Under the pieces are notes generated by a model, which made no database searches, was not told where the DNA came from, and saw only the letters and a program-made list of their open reading frames with translations. From NCBI GenBank assembly GCA_900543475.1, contig UQRU01000054.1:1-13168 (forward strand): DNA of 13,168 nt, in the 5' to 3' direction. Shown here piece after piece: positions 1-6,443 of this stretch. A program made the translations under genes and the position numbers. The stretch's first letter is position 1, and each line of letters opens with the position of its first letter. This DNA is from an uncultured Eubacteriales bacterium. Its GTDB lineage: Bacteria > Bacillota > Clostridia > Christensenellales > CAG-138.

Positions 1-77
1 CACCTTGTGCCGCCAAATCCGATTAAAGCCTAAAAGGGCCGCGATCTTCCATTCGCCAGAGGTTTTTCGACAAGCTG

Positions 78-106
78 AAAGCGGCCTTGCGGCCGCTTTT
101 TCTTTT
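78..106 (+). terminator. Intrinsic terminator of an upstream gene outside the window
   Basis: Perfect 9-bp stem AAAGCGGCC/GGCCGCTTT closed by the loop TTGC, followed on the plus strand by a run of T residues broken only by one C. The minus-strand side has a much poorer U tract, so the plus orientation is preferred. Confidence 0.8.
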
Positions 107-184
107 GGCTGGAAGCCGCCCAGGACCCTACGGGGCTCCTATGCCGCAGGCGAAAATTTGTAAAAATACCCACACCAATGTACC

Positions 185-213
185 ATGGTTTTGCCACAAT
201 TCCTGGATATACT
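185..213 (+). promoter_or_regulatory. Weak candidate promoter for the VTC-DUF4956-CotH operon
   Basis: A TATACT hexamer at 208-213 matches a sigma-A -10 box well and lies about 45 bases before the first start codon. The hexamer 17 bases upstream (ATGGTT, 185-190) is a poor -35. The call rests on the -10 box and on the location between a terminator and the first gene. Confidence 0.3.
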
Positions 214-257
214 GTCAAAGGCGTTAAAAATCCAAGCTAGAGAACAAGGAGGCGTTC

Positions 258-938
258 ATGGAATTTCGTCATGAATATAAGTTTCAGATCAGCCCCCAGG
301 ACCGGCAGCTCCTTTTATCCCGGCTGCGGCCTTTGGGCTTGGAAGATCCCCATGCGTCGGCCGGGGAATACCGGGTATACAGCTTATACTTCGACGACCT
401 ACAGGATACGGCCCTGCGGCAGAAGCTGGACGGGGTGGAAAACCGGGATAAATTCCGGCTGCGGTACTATAATGGGGACCTATCCTTTCTCCGGCTGGAG
501 AAGAAGAGCAAGCGGGGCAACCTATGCCAAAAGCGCAGCGCTTCGCTGCCCCTAGACCAGGCCAAGGCCGTCCTGGCAGGCAGGCCGCAGGTCCTAAAGC
601 AGTGCGAAGATCCCCTGCTTATGGAGTTTTACGCCAGGCTTTGCCGCGGGTTGCGGCCGGTAACCCTTACCGTCTACCGGCGGGAACCCTTTGTTTATGC
701 CCCGGGAAATGTTCGGATCACCATCGACCGGGATATCCGCACCGGCATCTATGCCCGTTGCTTGGATGCCGCCCAAGCAACCCTGGTGCCTGCGGCAGCC
801 CCAGAAAATGGGGAGCCCCTTGTGCTGGAGGTGAAATACGACGCATTTTTGCCGGACCTGATCCGGCAGGCGATCCACTTGGAGGGGCGGCCCTGGACGG
901 CCTTTTCCAAATACGCCCAGTGCCGTAGGTTTGGATAA
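258..938 (+). CDS. VTC domain (polyphosphate polymerase-like) protein
   Basis: A 226-residue protein of the VTC/CYTH-like tunnel fold, related to the catalytic domain of yeast Vtc4, which makes polyphosphate from ATP. The order of charged motifs along the strands fits: RHEYKF (4-9), YFDD (44-47), the RxR pair in KFRLRYY (65-71), LEKK (80-83), VYRRE (139-143), ITIDRD (154-159), EVKY (191-194) and SKY (217-219). These are the basic and acidic residues expected to line the triphosphate tunnel. The start is ATG with AAGGAGG at 246-252 and a 5-base spacing. There is no signal peptide or membrane segment, so the protein should be cytoplasmic, possibly at the membrane with its neighbour. It is first in an operon with DUF4956 and CotH genes, a recurrent trio in Firmicutes. 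Family assignment is firm; that the enzyme makes polyphosphate, rather than acting on another phosphate polymer, is inferred. Confidence 0.88.
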   Translation: MEFRHEYKFQISPQDRQLLLSRLRPLGLEDPHASAGEYRVYSLYFDDLQDTALRQKLDGVENRDKFRLRYYNGDLSFLRLEKKSKRGNLCQKRSASLPLDQAKAVLAGRPQVLKQCEDPLLMEFYARLCRGLRPVTLTVYRREPFVYAPGNVRITIDRDIRTGIYARCLDAAQATLVPAAAPENGEPLVLEVKYDAFLPDLIRQAIHLEGRPWTAFSKYAQCRRFG

Positions 939-965
939 GACCATCAAATTAGAGAGGAGCAAAAT

Positions 966-1634
966 ATGACCTTTCAGGATGTATTCAAAAGCAGCTTTTT
1001 GGAGAACGTGACCGCCGTTTCCCTGCTGGATATGGCCATTGCCCTGGCCCTGGCTTTTGCGGTGGGGGTGTTTATCTTCTTTGTGTATAAGAAAACCTAC
1101 AAAGGGGTCATGTATTCTTCCACCTTTGGGGTGACCCTCATCGCCCTGACCATGATCGCCACCCTGGTGATCCTGGCGGTCACCAGCAACGTGGTGCTGA
1201 GCCTGGGCATGGTGGGCGCCCTGTCCATCGTCCGGTTCCGGTCCGCCATCAAGGACCCCTTGGATATCGCTTTCCTGTTCTGGGCCATCGGCGCGGGCAT
1301 CGTGCTGGCGGCGGGACTGATCCCCTTGGGGGTGATCGGCAGCCTGCTCATCGGGGCGGTGCTGCTGCTCTTCGTCAACCATAAGAGCAACGACCAGCCC
1401 TATGTGGCGGTGATCGGCCTATCCGCCCAGGCGGAGGACACGGTGCTGGAAACCCTGGCAAAGGGTACGAAAAAACAGGTGGTAAAGACCAAGAGCATCT
1501 CCCCAGAAGGCATAGAGCTTACTGTGGAGGTGCGGTTGCAGGAAAACAGCACGGCATTTATGAACAGCTTGGCGGCTATCCCCGGGGTATCCAGGGCAAC
1601 GCTGGTGAGCTATAACGGGGACTACATGGGTTAA
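966..1634 (+). CDS. DUF4956 domain membrane protein
   Basis: A 222-residue integral membrane protein. Hydrophobic segments lie at about 20-42, 53-76 and 78-137. They surround the conserved family signature GMVGALSIVRFRSAIKDP followed by FLFWAIGAG. The last 75 residues or so are soluble, with a beta-alpha alternation resembling an ACT or ferredoxin-like sensory fold (inference from pattern only). The start is ATG with GAGGAG at 954-959, 6 bases upstream, and 27 bases after the VTC stop. DUF4956 proteins have no established biochemical function. Their regular place beside VTC and CotH proteins suggests a membrane partner of the polymerase-like protein, for instance in moving or sensing polyphosphate, but nothing in the sequence proves this. 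Confidence 0.87.
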   Translation: MTFQDVFKSSFLENVTAVSLLDMAIALALAFAVGVFIFFVYKKTYKGVMYSSTFGVTLIALTMIATLVILAVTSNVVLSLGMVGALSIVRFRSAIKDPLDIAFLFWAIGAGIVLAAGLIPLGVIGSLLIGAVLLLFVNHKSNDQPYVAVIGLSAQAEDTVLETLAKGTKKQVVKTKSISPEGIELTVEVRLQENSTAFMNSLAAIPGVSRATLVSYNGDYMG

Positions 1635-1643
1635 CGCCCCGAT

Positions 1644-1650
1644 AAGGAGG
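1644..1650 (+). promoter_or_regulatory. Ribosome binding site that selects a TTG start for cotH
   Basis: AAGGAGG sits 8 bases before a TTG codon at 1659. The in-frame GTG at 1650 overlaps the last G of this site and cannot be used with it, so TTG is the likely start of the CotH protein. Confidence 0.8.
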
Positions 1651-1658
1651 TGGCCCCT

Positions 1659-3527
1659 TTGATACGAAGCAAATTTACGGACCGGATATGCATAGGGATC
1701 GTTGTGTTAGCCCTGGTGTTCACCATCCTGTTTTGCTATACGGACGCGCTGGGCGTCCAGGCCGCAGAGGTGGAGCTGGGATACGAAACCCGCTTGTTTG
1801 ACGATACCCGGATGCATACTCTGGATATCCAGGTGGATGTGGCGGAATGGGAGCAAATGCTGTCCGAGGCCGCCAGTAAGACCTACATCCCCTGCACCCT
1901 GGTCATCGACGGGGAAACCATCGGCAACGCGGCCATCCGGCCCAAGGGGAATACCTCCCTTTCCAGCGTTTCCAGCATGGGCAGCCAACGCTACAGCTTC
2001 AAGGTGGAGTTTGACCACTATGTATCCGGCCAGACCTATCATGGCCTGGATAAGCTATCCCTGAACAACCTGATCTACGATACCACCTACCTGAAGGATT
2101 ACCTGGTATACGACATGATGAACTACATCGGCGCGGACGCGCCCCTTTCCAGCTTCGTCAATATCACGGTGAACGGGGAGGCCTGGGGCCTATACCTGGC
2201 GGTGGAGGGCATTGAGGAGGCCTTCCTCCAGCGGAATTACGGCAGCAATTATGGGGAGCTGTATAAGCCGGATTCCATGCAGCTGCGCAATGACATGCAG
2301 GATATGCGCCTCCAATTCCAGGAAGGGGATGGGGCGCAGGCGGCAGCGGAGGGCGAACAGCCCGCTGCCGCCCCGGATGCAACGCCGGAGGCAGGAATGG
2401 ATTTCGGGGATCTCGAACCCCCGGCGGACTTTGACCCCGGCGACATGGATTTCGGGGATTTCGAGTTCCCGGCGGACTTTGACCCGGAGGACATGGACAC
2501 CCCGCCGGAGGGCATGGAGTTTGGCGGCGGCAAGGGCGGCGGCTTTGGCGGCGGGCCGGGGCGCTTGGGCAGCAGCGATGTGGCGCTCCAGTACATCGAC
2601 GATGACCCGGATAGCTATTCCAACATTTTCGATTCCGCCAAAACCGATGTCACCCCAGCGGACCAAGCCCGGCTTATCGCCTCCCTTAAGCAGCTTTCCA
2701 CCGGGGAAAACCTGGAGGAGGTGGTAAACGTCGACGAGGTGCTCCGCTACTTTGTGGCCCACAATTTCGTGGTGAGCTTCGATAGCTACACCGGCACCAT
2801 GACCCATAATTACTACCTCTACGAGGAGGATGGCCGCCTATCCATGATCGCCTGGGACTATAACCTGGCCTTCGGCACCTTCAGCGGCGGGGGAAGCGGG
2901 GACGCTGCGTCCTCGGCGGTGAATTATCCCATCGACACCCCGGTTTCCGGCACCACCCTGGAGGATCGGCCCCTCCTGGGCCAGCTGCTGGCCAACGAGA
3001 CCTACCTGGAACAGTACCACGCCATCTTTGACGAATTCATTAGCGGGTACTTTGAAAGCGGCCATTTCGAACAGGTGCTGGAGCAGGCGGTAAGTCTCAT
3101 CAGCCCCTATGTGGAGCAGGACCCCAGCGCCTTCTATTCCTATGAGGAATTTCAGACGGGCGTAGAGGCCCTCCGCACCTTCTGCCAGCTGCGGGCCCAA
3201 AGCGTACGGGGCCAGCTGGATGGAACCATCCCCGCCACGGAGGCGGGCCAGCAAGCGGATTCCTCCGCCCTTATCGATACGGGAAGCCTCAGCCTTAGCG
3301 ACCTGGGCTCCATGAACATGGGCGGCCGGGGCGGCGGCTTTGGCGGCGACCGGGGAGGCCAGATGCCCGGGGACAGGCCGGAACGCAGCCAGGCCCCGGA
3401 CGGCGCTACGAAGGACGCCGGCAATGCGCCGGCAGAACAGGCCCCGCCGGAGGGCCAGCCATCCGACGCCCCCGCCCAAGGGGCGGCGAACGGGCCGCCG
3501 GAGGCAGCCCCGCAAGAACCGGCTTAA
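1659..3527 (+). CDS. CotH kinase family protein, membrane-anchored, with acidic and Gly-rich inserts
   Basis: About 622 residues from the TTG start. Residues 10-27 form one hydrophobic segment after a basic start, so the protein is exported or anchored facing outward. The CotH atypical kinase fold is recognised by PKGNTS and YSFKVEFD, LDKLSLNN, the NGEAWGLYLAVEGI block and the signature WDYNLAFG at 399-406, whose D400 is a likely metal or catalytic residue. In Bacillus, CotH phosphorylates spore coat proteins; the substrate here is unknown. The kinase domain is split by a long insert with two 16-residue acidic repeats (247-278) and a Gly-rich stretch (289-301). A second Gly-rich stretch begins at 555 and leads into a Pro/Ala/Gln-rich tail to the end. 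It lies 24 bases after the DUF4956 gene and ends the operon. The family is sure; kinase activity is inferred. Confidence 0.88.
   Translation: MIRSKFTDRICIGIVVLALVFTILFCYTDALGVQAAEVELGYETRLFDDTRMHTLDIQVDVAEWEQMLSEAASKTYIPCTLVIDGETIGNAAIRPKGNTSLSSVSSMGSQRYSFKVEFDHYVSGQTYHGLDKLSLNNLIYDTTYLKDYLVYDMMNYIGADAPLSSFVNITVNGEAWGLYLAVEGIEEAFLQRNYGSNYGELYKPDSMQLRNDMQDMRLQFQEGDGAQAAAEGEQPAAAPDATPEAGMDFGDLEPPADFDPGDMDFGDFEFPADFDPEDMDTPPEGMEFGGGKGGGFGGGPGRLGSSDVALQYIDDDPDSYSNIFDSAKTDVTPADQARLIASLKQLSTGENLEEVVNVDEVLRYFVAHNFVVSFDSYTGTMTHNYYLYEEDGRLSMIAWDYNLAFGTFSGGGSGDAASSAVNYPIDTPVSGTTLEDRPLLGQLLANETYLEQYHAIFDEFISGYFESGHFEQVLEQAVSLISPYVEQDPSAFYSYEEFQTGVEALRTFCQLRAQSVRGQLDGTIPATEAGQQADSSALIDTGSLSLSDLGSMNMGGRGGGFGGDRGGQMPGDRPERSQAPDGATKDAGNAPAEQAPPEGQPSDAPAQGAANGPPEAAPQEPA
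2397..2492 (+). repeat. Two tandem 48-bp repeats inside cotH
   Basis: Two adjacent 16-codon units, 2397-2444 and 2445-2492, encode MDFGDLEPPADFDPGD and MDFGDFEFPADFDPED. A third unit starts with MD but then degenerates. The units keep the reading frame and add a strongly acidic segment rich in Asp and Phe inside the CotH domain. The close DNA identity suggests a recent duplication, which could vary in copy number between strains. Confidence 0.9.
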
Positions 3528-3531
3528 CGGC

Positions 3532-3568
3532 AAGCCTTGGCCCAGTTTGGGCCAGGGCTTTTCTTTTT
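3532..3568 (+). terminator. Intrinsic terminator of the VTC-DUF4956-CotH operon
   Basis: A 12-bp stem (3532-3543 with 3549-3560), perfect except for one G-T pair, with loop AGTTT and a T-rich tail to 3568. It begins 4 bases after the cotH stop codon. Confidence 0.9.
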
Positions 3569-3578
3569 GGAAAAGGGA

Positions 3579-3607
3579 TTGACAGGGTTATAGCATGATG
3601 ATATTAT
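3579..3607 (+). promoter_or_regulatory. Sigma-A type promoter of the SPFH-RHH operon
   Basis: A perfect -35 box TTGACA (3579-3584) is followed after 17 bases by TATTAT (3602-3607). A full TATAAT exists at 3605-3610 but at 20 bases spacing. The promoter follows the preceding terminator directly and lies about 30 bases before the chosen start codon. Confidence 0.8.
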
Positions 3608-3624
3608 AATGATATCAAATCAAT

Positions 3625-3630
3625 CGGAGG
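3625..3630 (+). promoter_or_regulatory. Ribosome binding site fixing the SPFH start
   Basis: CGGAGG lies 8 bases before the ATG at 3639. The earlier in-frame ATG at 3609 overlaps the -10 region and has no ribosome site, so it is rejected. Confidence 0.8.
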
Positions 3631-3638
3631 CTACGGCT

Positions 3639-4691
3639 ATGAATGAAAGAATTCTCACCAATAAAAACCATGGTATGCGGGCGCTGGTCCTGTGGATCCT
3701 GGCCTTTGTGGCAAGCATTTTTCTCTGCGTGATCGGTTCCAGCCTGGTGGATACCTATGGCGGCTCCCATGTGGAAGGGGCCCTGGGGGTATTCCTTCTG
3801 GTGCTGGGGATCCTGTGGGTCAGCTTCAGCTGGATTTTCCTATGCGGCCTGAAGGTGCTTAAGCCCCAGGAGGCCCTGGTGCTGACCCTGTTCGGCAAAT
3901 ACGTGGGCACCCTTAAGGGGGAGGGCTTCTATTACGTCAATCCCTTCTGCGTGGCGGTAAACCCGGCGGCCAAGACCCGGCTCAAACAGAGCGGGGACGT
4001 GGACGGGGGCCAGAACCGTCTGACCTTGTCGGTGCATAGCGGAGGGAACGGCGCTACGGTGACGGGGGATGCGGCGGGAAAGAAGATCTCCCTGAAGATC
4101 ATGACCCTCAACAACAACCGACAGAAGATCAACGATTGCCTGGGCAATCCGGTGGAGATCGGCATTGCGGTGATGTGGCGGGTGGTGGATACGGCCAAGG
4201 CGGTATTCACGGTGGACAATTATAAGGAATACCTCTCCCTGCAATGCGACAGCGCATTGCGGAACATCGTGCGGATCTACCCCTATGACATCGCCCCCAA
4301 CGTGGATACCACCGGGGACGGCATCGCGGACGAAGGAAGCCTGCGGGGGTCCAGCGAGGTGGTGGCGGCCCGCATTCGGGATGAGATCCAAAGCAAGGTG
4401 CAGGAGGCGGGCTTGGAGATCCTGGAAGCCCGGATCACCTACCTGGCCTACGCGCCGGAGATCGCGGCGGTGATGCTGCAACGGCAGCAGGCTTCCGCCA
4501 CCATCGACGCCAGGAAGATGATCGTGGACGGGGCCGTGGGTATGGTGGAGATGGCCCTGGAACGGCTGAATGAAACCCATGTGGTGGAGTTGGACGAGGA
4601 GCGCAAGGCCGCCATGGTCTCTAACCTGCTGGTGGTGCTGTGCGGCAACCATGACGCCCAGCCGGTGGTCAACTCCGGGAGCCTGTACTAA
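3639..4691 (+). CDS. SPFH/Band 7 domain membrane protein
   Basis: A 350-residue protein of the SPFH (stomatin, prohibitin, flotillin, HflK/C) superfamily, which forms ring-like scaffolds on membranes. Two N-terminal membrane segments lie at about 14-37 and 49-72. They are followed by the typical opening of the SPFH domain, [17 protein letters not shown], then GFYYVNPF and, later, [20 protein letters not shown]. The C-terminal half contains the helical stretch [20 protein letters not shown] and the family-like [14 protein letters not shown], and [12 protein letters not shown] leads into a further helical region likely to be used for oligomerisation. It has its own strong promoter, and its stop is followed after one base by the ATG of a small DNA-binding type protein, so translation is probably coupled. 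Its specific role is not known; membrane stress or protease scaffolding are possibilities from the wider family. Confidence 0.88.
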   Translation: MNERILTNKNHGMRALVLWILAFVASIFLCVIGSSLVDTYGGSHVEGALGVFLLVLGILWVSFSWIFLCGLKVLKPQEALVLTLFGKYVGTLKGEGFYYVNPFCVAVNPAAKTRLKQSGDVDGGQNRLTLSVHSGGNGATVTGDAAGKKISLKIMTLNNNRQKINDCLGNPVEIGIAVMWRVVDTAKAVFTVDNYKEYLSLQCDSALRNIVRIYPYDIAPNVDTTGDGIADEGSLRGSSEVVAARIRDEIQSKVQEAGLEILEARITYLAYAPEIAAVMLQRQQASATIDARKMIVDGAVGMVEMALERLNETHVVELDEERKAAMVSNLLVVLCGNHDAQPVVNSGSLY

Positions 4692-4692
4692 C

Positions 4693-4896
4693 ATGGCGGG
4701 CAACCAGAAAAAACAGATCCCCCTGCGGCTTTCCACCAAGCTATACGACGCCATCGCAGCTTGGGCGGAGGATGATTTCCGCTCGGTGAACGGCCAGATC
4801 GAATACCTGCTTTCCGAATGCGTGCGCCAGCGCAAGAAGAATGGGAAATACGTTTCGGATACCCTGGACGAACCGCCGGAGCTGGATCTTGAATAG
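4693..4896 (+). CDS. Small ribbon-helix-helix (Arc-like) protein
   Basis: A 67-residue protein. The segment KKQIPLRLSTKLYDAIAAWA fits the beta strand and first helix of a ribbon-helix-helix domain. DDFRSVNGQIEYLLSECV gives the turn and second helix with the usual small-residue-N-x-x-I pattern. It resembles Arc/HicB-type DNA-binding proteins and antitoxins. The C-terminal tail is acidic (DEPPELDLE). The start ATG lies one base after the SPFH stop (TAACATG) with no separate strong ribosome site, which indicates translational coupling. No toxin gene sits beside it. It could regulate its own operon or bind another protein; its target is unknown. Confidence 0.8.
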   Translation: MAGNQKKQIPLRLSTKLYDAIAAWAEDDFRSVNGQIEYLLSECVRQRKKNGKYVSDTLDEPPELDLE

Positions 4897-4974
4897 ACGC
4901 TTATCGGGAGAAAGGTAGATTTTCCCCAGCGGGGACGGTCTGCCTTTGTCCTGCCTTTTTTGGGAACCGCTGCG

Positions 4975-5103
4975 GCCCTGCGGGGGGGGCGGCGGGGGCG
5001 CAAAGCGCCCACAAAGCCGGGGCCTTTGGCCCCGGCTTTGGTTTGGCAGGCCGGGGGGCCGAAGGCCCCCGGCCGCCAAACGCCGCCGCCCCCCCCGCAG
5101 GGC
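4975..5103. repeat. GC-rich cloverleaf-like inverted repeat element between convergent genes
   Basis: The arms 4975-4995 and 5083-5103 are perfectly complementary over 21 bp, including a run of eight G facing eight C. Inside them lie three further hairpins with almost no unpaired bases. These are 4996-5010 (GGGCGC, loop AAA), 5012-5040 (13 bp, loop TTT) and 5041-5081 (7 bp GTTTGGC/GCCAAAC, one bulge, then GGCC-rich stem with loop GAA). On either strand this could form a four-stem cloverleaf or a branched cruciform. It does not resemble a tRNA in size or sequence and has no coding signal. It lies between the convergent RHH and zinc-ribbon genes. Possible identities are a mobile extragenic palindrome, a structured RNA or a transcription barrier; the sequence does not decide. 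Confidence 0.85.
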
Positions 5104-5127
5104 GTCCTACCGCCAACAAAAGCCTGG

Positions 5128-5160
5128 GCAAACGAAAAAGGCCTCGGAACCGAGGCCTTT
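5128..5160 (-). terminator. Terminator for the minus-strand zinc-ribbon gene, possibly bidirectional
   Basis: A perfect 10-bp stem AAAGGCCTCG (5137-5146) with CGAGGCCTTT (5151-5160) and loop GAAC. Read on the minus strand the stem is followed by TTTTTCGTTT, a good U tract. On the plus strand the tail is the weaker GTTGCTTTT. It lies about 85 bases beyond the zinc-ribbon stop. Confidence 0.75.
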
Positions 5161-5245
5161 GTTGCTTTTACTAATGCACCGAATTCGTCCGCAGTGCGGG
5201 GAAATAGGGGATTAGGAAGCCTTTGCTCGTAGAGCGTCGAGAGGG

Positions 5246-5515
5246 TTAACGGTGATTCTGGAAGCAAGCGCTGCAGTAGATGGGCCGGTCATTCTTGGGA
5301 ACGAACGGGATCTTGGTGGGCGCACCGCACTCGGCGCAAACGGCATCGTACATTTCACGCTCGCCATTGCGCTGGGATTTCCGGGCGTTCCTGCATGCCT
5401 TGCAGCGGATGGGCTCGTTCTGGAAACCCTTTTCAGCGTAGAACTCCTGCTCGCCGGCAGAGAAAACGAACTCCGCGCCGCAATCCTTGCATACCAAAGT
5501 CTTGTCTTGGAACAT
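5246..5515 (-). CDS. Small zinc-ribbon protein with two Cys4-type sites
   Basis: An 89-residue protein beginning MFQDKTLVC. It has two probable zinc sites. The first is CKDCGAEF paired with CKAC, in the style of the short zinc-ribbon domains called probable zinc-ribbon in Clostridia. The second is CAECGAPT paired with CSAC near the end. The pattern PxxDRPIYCSACF is typical of such proteins. The start chosen is the ATG at 5515, which has AAGGGG about 11 bases upstream on the minus strand; an earlier ATG at 5554 lies at the edge of the structured RNA and has no ribosome site. No enzymatic residues are visible. It probably binds nucleic acid or another protein. It sits just downstream of the structured RNA on the same strand and may share its transcript. 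Confidence 0.8.
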   Translation of the reverse strand: MFQDKTLVCKDCGAEFVFSAGEQEFYAEKGFQNEPIRCKACRNARKSQRNGEREMYDAVCAECGAPTKIPFVPKNDRPIYCSACFQNHR

Positions 5516-5558
5516 TGTGTACAAATCCCCTTGTAAAAAATATTTTCCGATCATTCGT

Positions 5559-5784
5559 ATTTTTCGGCTGACCTGGTCTTTGACCCCACACCCGCCGTCT
5601 GGAAGGTTCGCTACTAGGCAATGTGCCGCCCACTACTACTTCTCTCGCAGCCCCAAAGGGGATGCGGACGGACTTACATCTAAGCCGCACCATGCTCACG
5701 GGCGCTTTGGCCCGCTTACGTGGATCGTTTCGCCTGCGACTGGCATCGACTTGCAACCACAGCCCGAAAAATCCGAACAACCTA
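5559..5784 (-). ncRNA. Structured non-coding RNA, candidate raiA-motif RNA
   Basis: Read on the minus strand, a roughly 214-nt core is closed by a terminal stem: 5760-5772 pairs with 5559-5570 with one bulged base. Inside are compact hairpins CGGGC/GCCCG (5699-5714), CCCC-GGGG with a 3-base loop (5651-5661) and GGTC/GACC with loop AAA (5575-5585). It has its own promoter and no plausible reading frame. The length, the several short hairpins and the 3' segment GGTCAAAGACCAGGTCAGCC recall the raiA-motif RNA of Clostridia and Actinobacteria, from memory only. The branched layout argues against 6S RNA, which is a long rod with a central bubble. That it is a structured RNA is well supported; the family name is tentative. 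The 3' end is not marked by a classic terminator, so it may be the leader of the zinc-ribbon mRNA. Confidence 0.6.
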
Positions 5785-5790
5785 CAGGCT

Positions 5791-5819
5791 ATTATAATCG
5801 ATACGCCGAAAAAACACAA
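5791..5819 (-). promoter_or_regulatory. Promoter of the structured RNA
   Basis: On the minus strand a perfect TATAAT (5791-5796) lies 17 bases after TTGTGT (5814-5819). The predicted start near 5784 is just ahead of the terminal stem of the RNA. A 7-bp inverted repeat, CAGGCTA (5785-5791) and TAGCCTG (5837-5843), flanks the promoter. Confidence 0.75.
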
Positions 5820-5863
5820 CAAATATTTTACCGGACTAGCCTGAAAACATTTATTTTTTCTGC

Positions 5864-6424
5864 CTAATGCTGGGGGATGGGGTCATATTGGGCCCTGGGG
5901 CCGCCCACATATTTGGGGCGGGTCCAGGCCATGGTGAGGTTGGCCTGGCCAATCCGGCGGGTTTTGGCGTGGACGGGGACCGCCACGGGCTTGAGGTGCA
6001 TCCCGATGAGGGTACCGCCGATATCCAGTCCGGCGGCGGCTTTCGCCCGTAGGTCCTCCACCATTACCGGGTCTTGGAAGCGGGCCATGGCTTCCAGGGC
6101 CATGGCGCCGCCGGCATGAAGCTGGGGCCGTACCCAAACCTGCTGTAGGTCGTAGGCTTCCATGCAGGCCCGTTCCACCACCAGGCTGCGGTTGAGGTGC
6201 TCGCAGCATTGGACGCACAGGTAAAGCCCCCGTTCCCGGGCGGCCGGCAGCAGCGCGTCCATCACTGCCTTGGCAGCCTCTTGGGAGGAACCGGTGCCGA
6301 TCATTTGGCCGCAGATCTCGCTGGTGGAACAACCCACCACCATCATATCCCCGGGCTTTAGGGTGACCGCAGCGGACAAAAGCTCCGCAATAGCCGCCTG
6401 GGCCTGGGCAAGAATTTCCTTCAT
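5864..6424 (-). CDS. TIGR01440/UPF0340 family protein (YwlG-like)
   Basis: A 186-residue soluble protein beginning MKEILAQAQ. Recognised by VVGCSTSEICGQMIGTGSS in the first third, CVQCCEHLNRSLVVE in the middle, HAGGAMALEAM, and the C-terminal GLDIGGTLIGMHLKPVAVPV and GPRAQYDP. This is the full length of the UPF0340 family (DUF436), typified by B. subtilis YwlG, whose function is not known. Conserved Cys, His and Asp residues hint at an enzyme, but no reaction can be stated. The start at 6424 has AGGAGG 6 bases upstream; an in-frame TTG at 6472 lies inside the leader hairpin and is rejected. It is transcribed away from feoAB from a divergent promoter region, with a leader carrying a terminator-like hairpin. 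Confidence 0.85.
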   Translation of the reverse strand: MKEILAQAQAAIAELLSAAVTLKPGDMMVVGCSTSEICGQMIGTGSSQEAAKAVMDALLPAARERGLYLCVQCCEHLNRSLVVERACMEAYDLQQVWVRPQLHAGGAMALEAMARFQDPVMVEDLRAKAAAGLDIGGTLIGMHLKPVAVPVHAKTRRIGQANLTMAWTRPKYVGGPRAQYDPIPQH

Positions 6425-6443
6425 GGTTTCCCTCCTAGCATGG

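Larger units (their letters stand above)
1..245. other. Intergenic region upstream of the VTC operon
   Basis: No convincing gene is visible here. It holds a clear plus-strand terminator at 78-106, which presumably ends a gene lying left of the window. It is followed by an AT-richer stretch that should carry the promoter of the VTC operon. A short minus-strand reading frame across 30-218 has a composition without any family signal and runs through the terminator hairpin, so it is not called. Confidence 0.6.

Noticed and set aside
594..1382. Minus-strand open frame of about 262 codons, rich in His, Gln and Gly
   Set aside because: Antisense to the VTC and DUF4956 genes; biased composition is a mirror of their codon use.
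4975..5103. tRNA or tmRNA reading of the cloverleaf
   Set aside because: Too long, stems of 13-21 bp, no T-loop or anticodon features and no CCA end.
3840..5267. Minus-strand open frame of about 475 codons
   Set aside because: It lies antisense to the well-supported SPFH and RHH genes and runs through the cloverleaf element. It is low-complexity in composition, with no family motif, as expected of a shadow frame in GC-rich DNA.
5559..5784. 6S RNA
   Set aside because: The hairpins are short and branched rather than one long rod with a central bubble, although a model search would be needed to exclude it.
5433..5822. Short open frames on both strands across the structured RNA
   Set aside because: They have no family signal or ribosome site and lie over a region whose inverted repeats and promoter point to a non-coding RNA.
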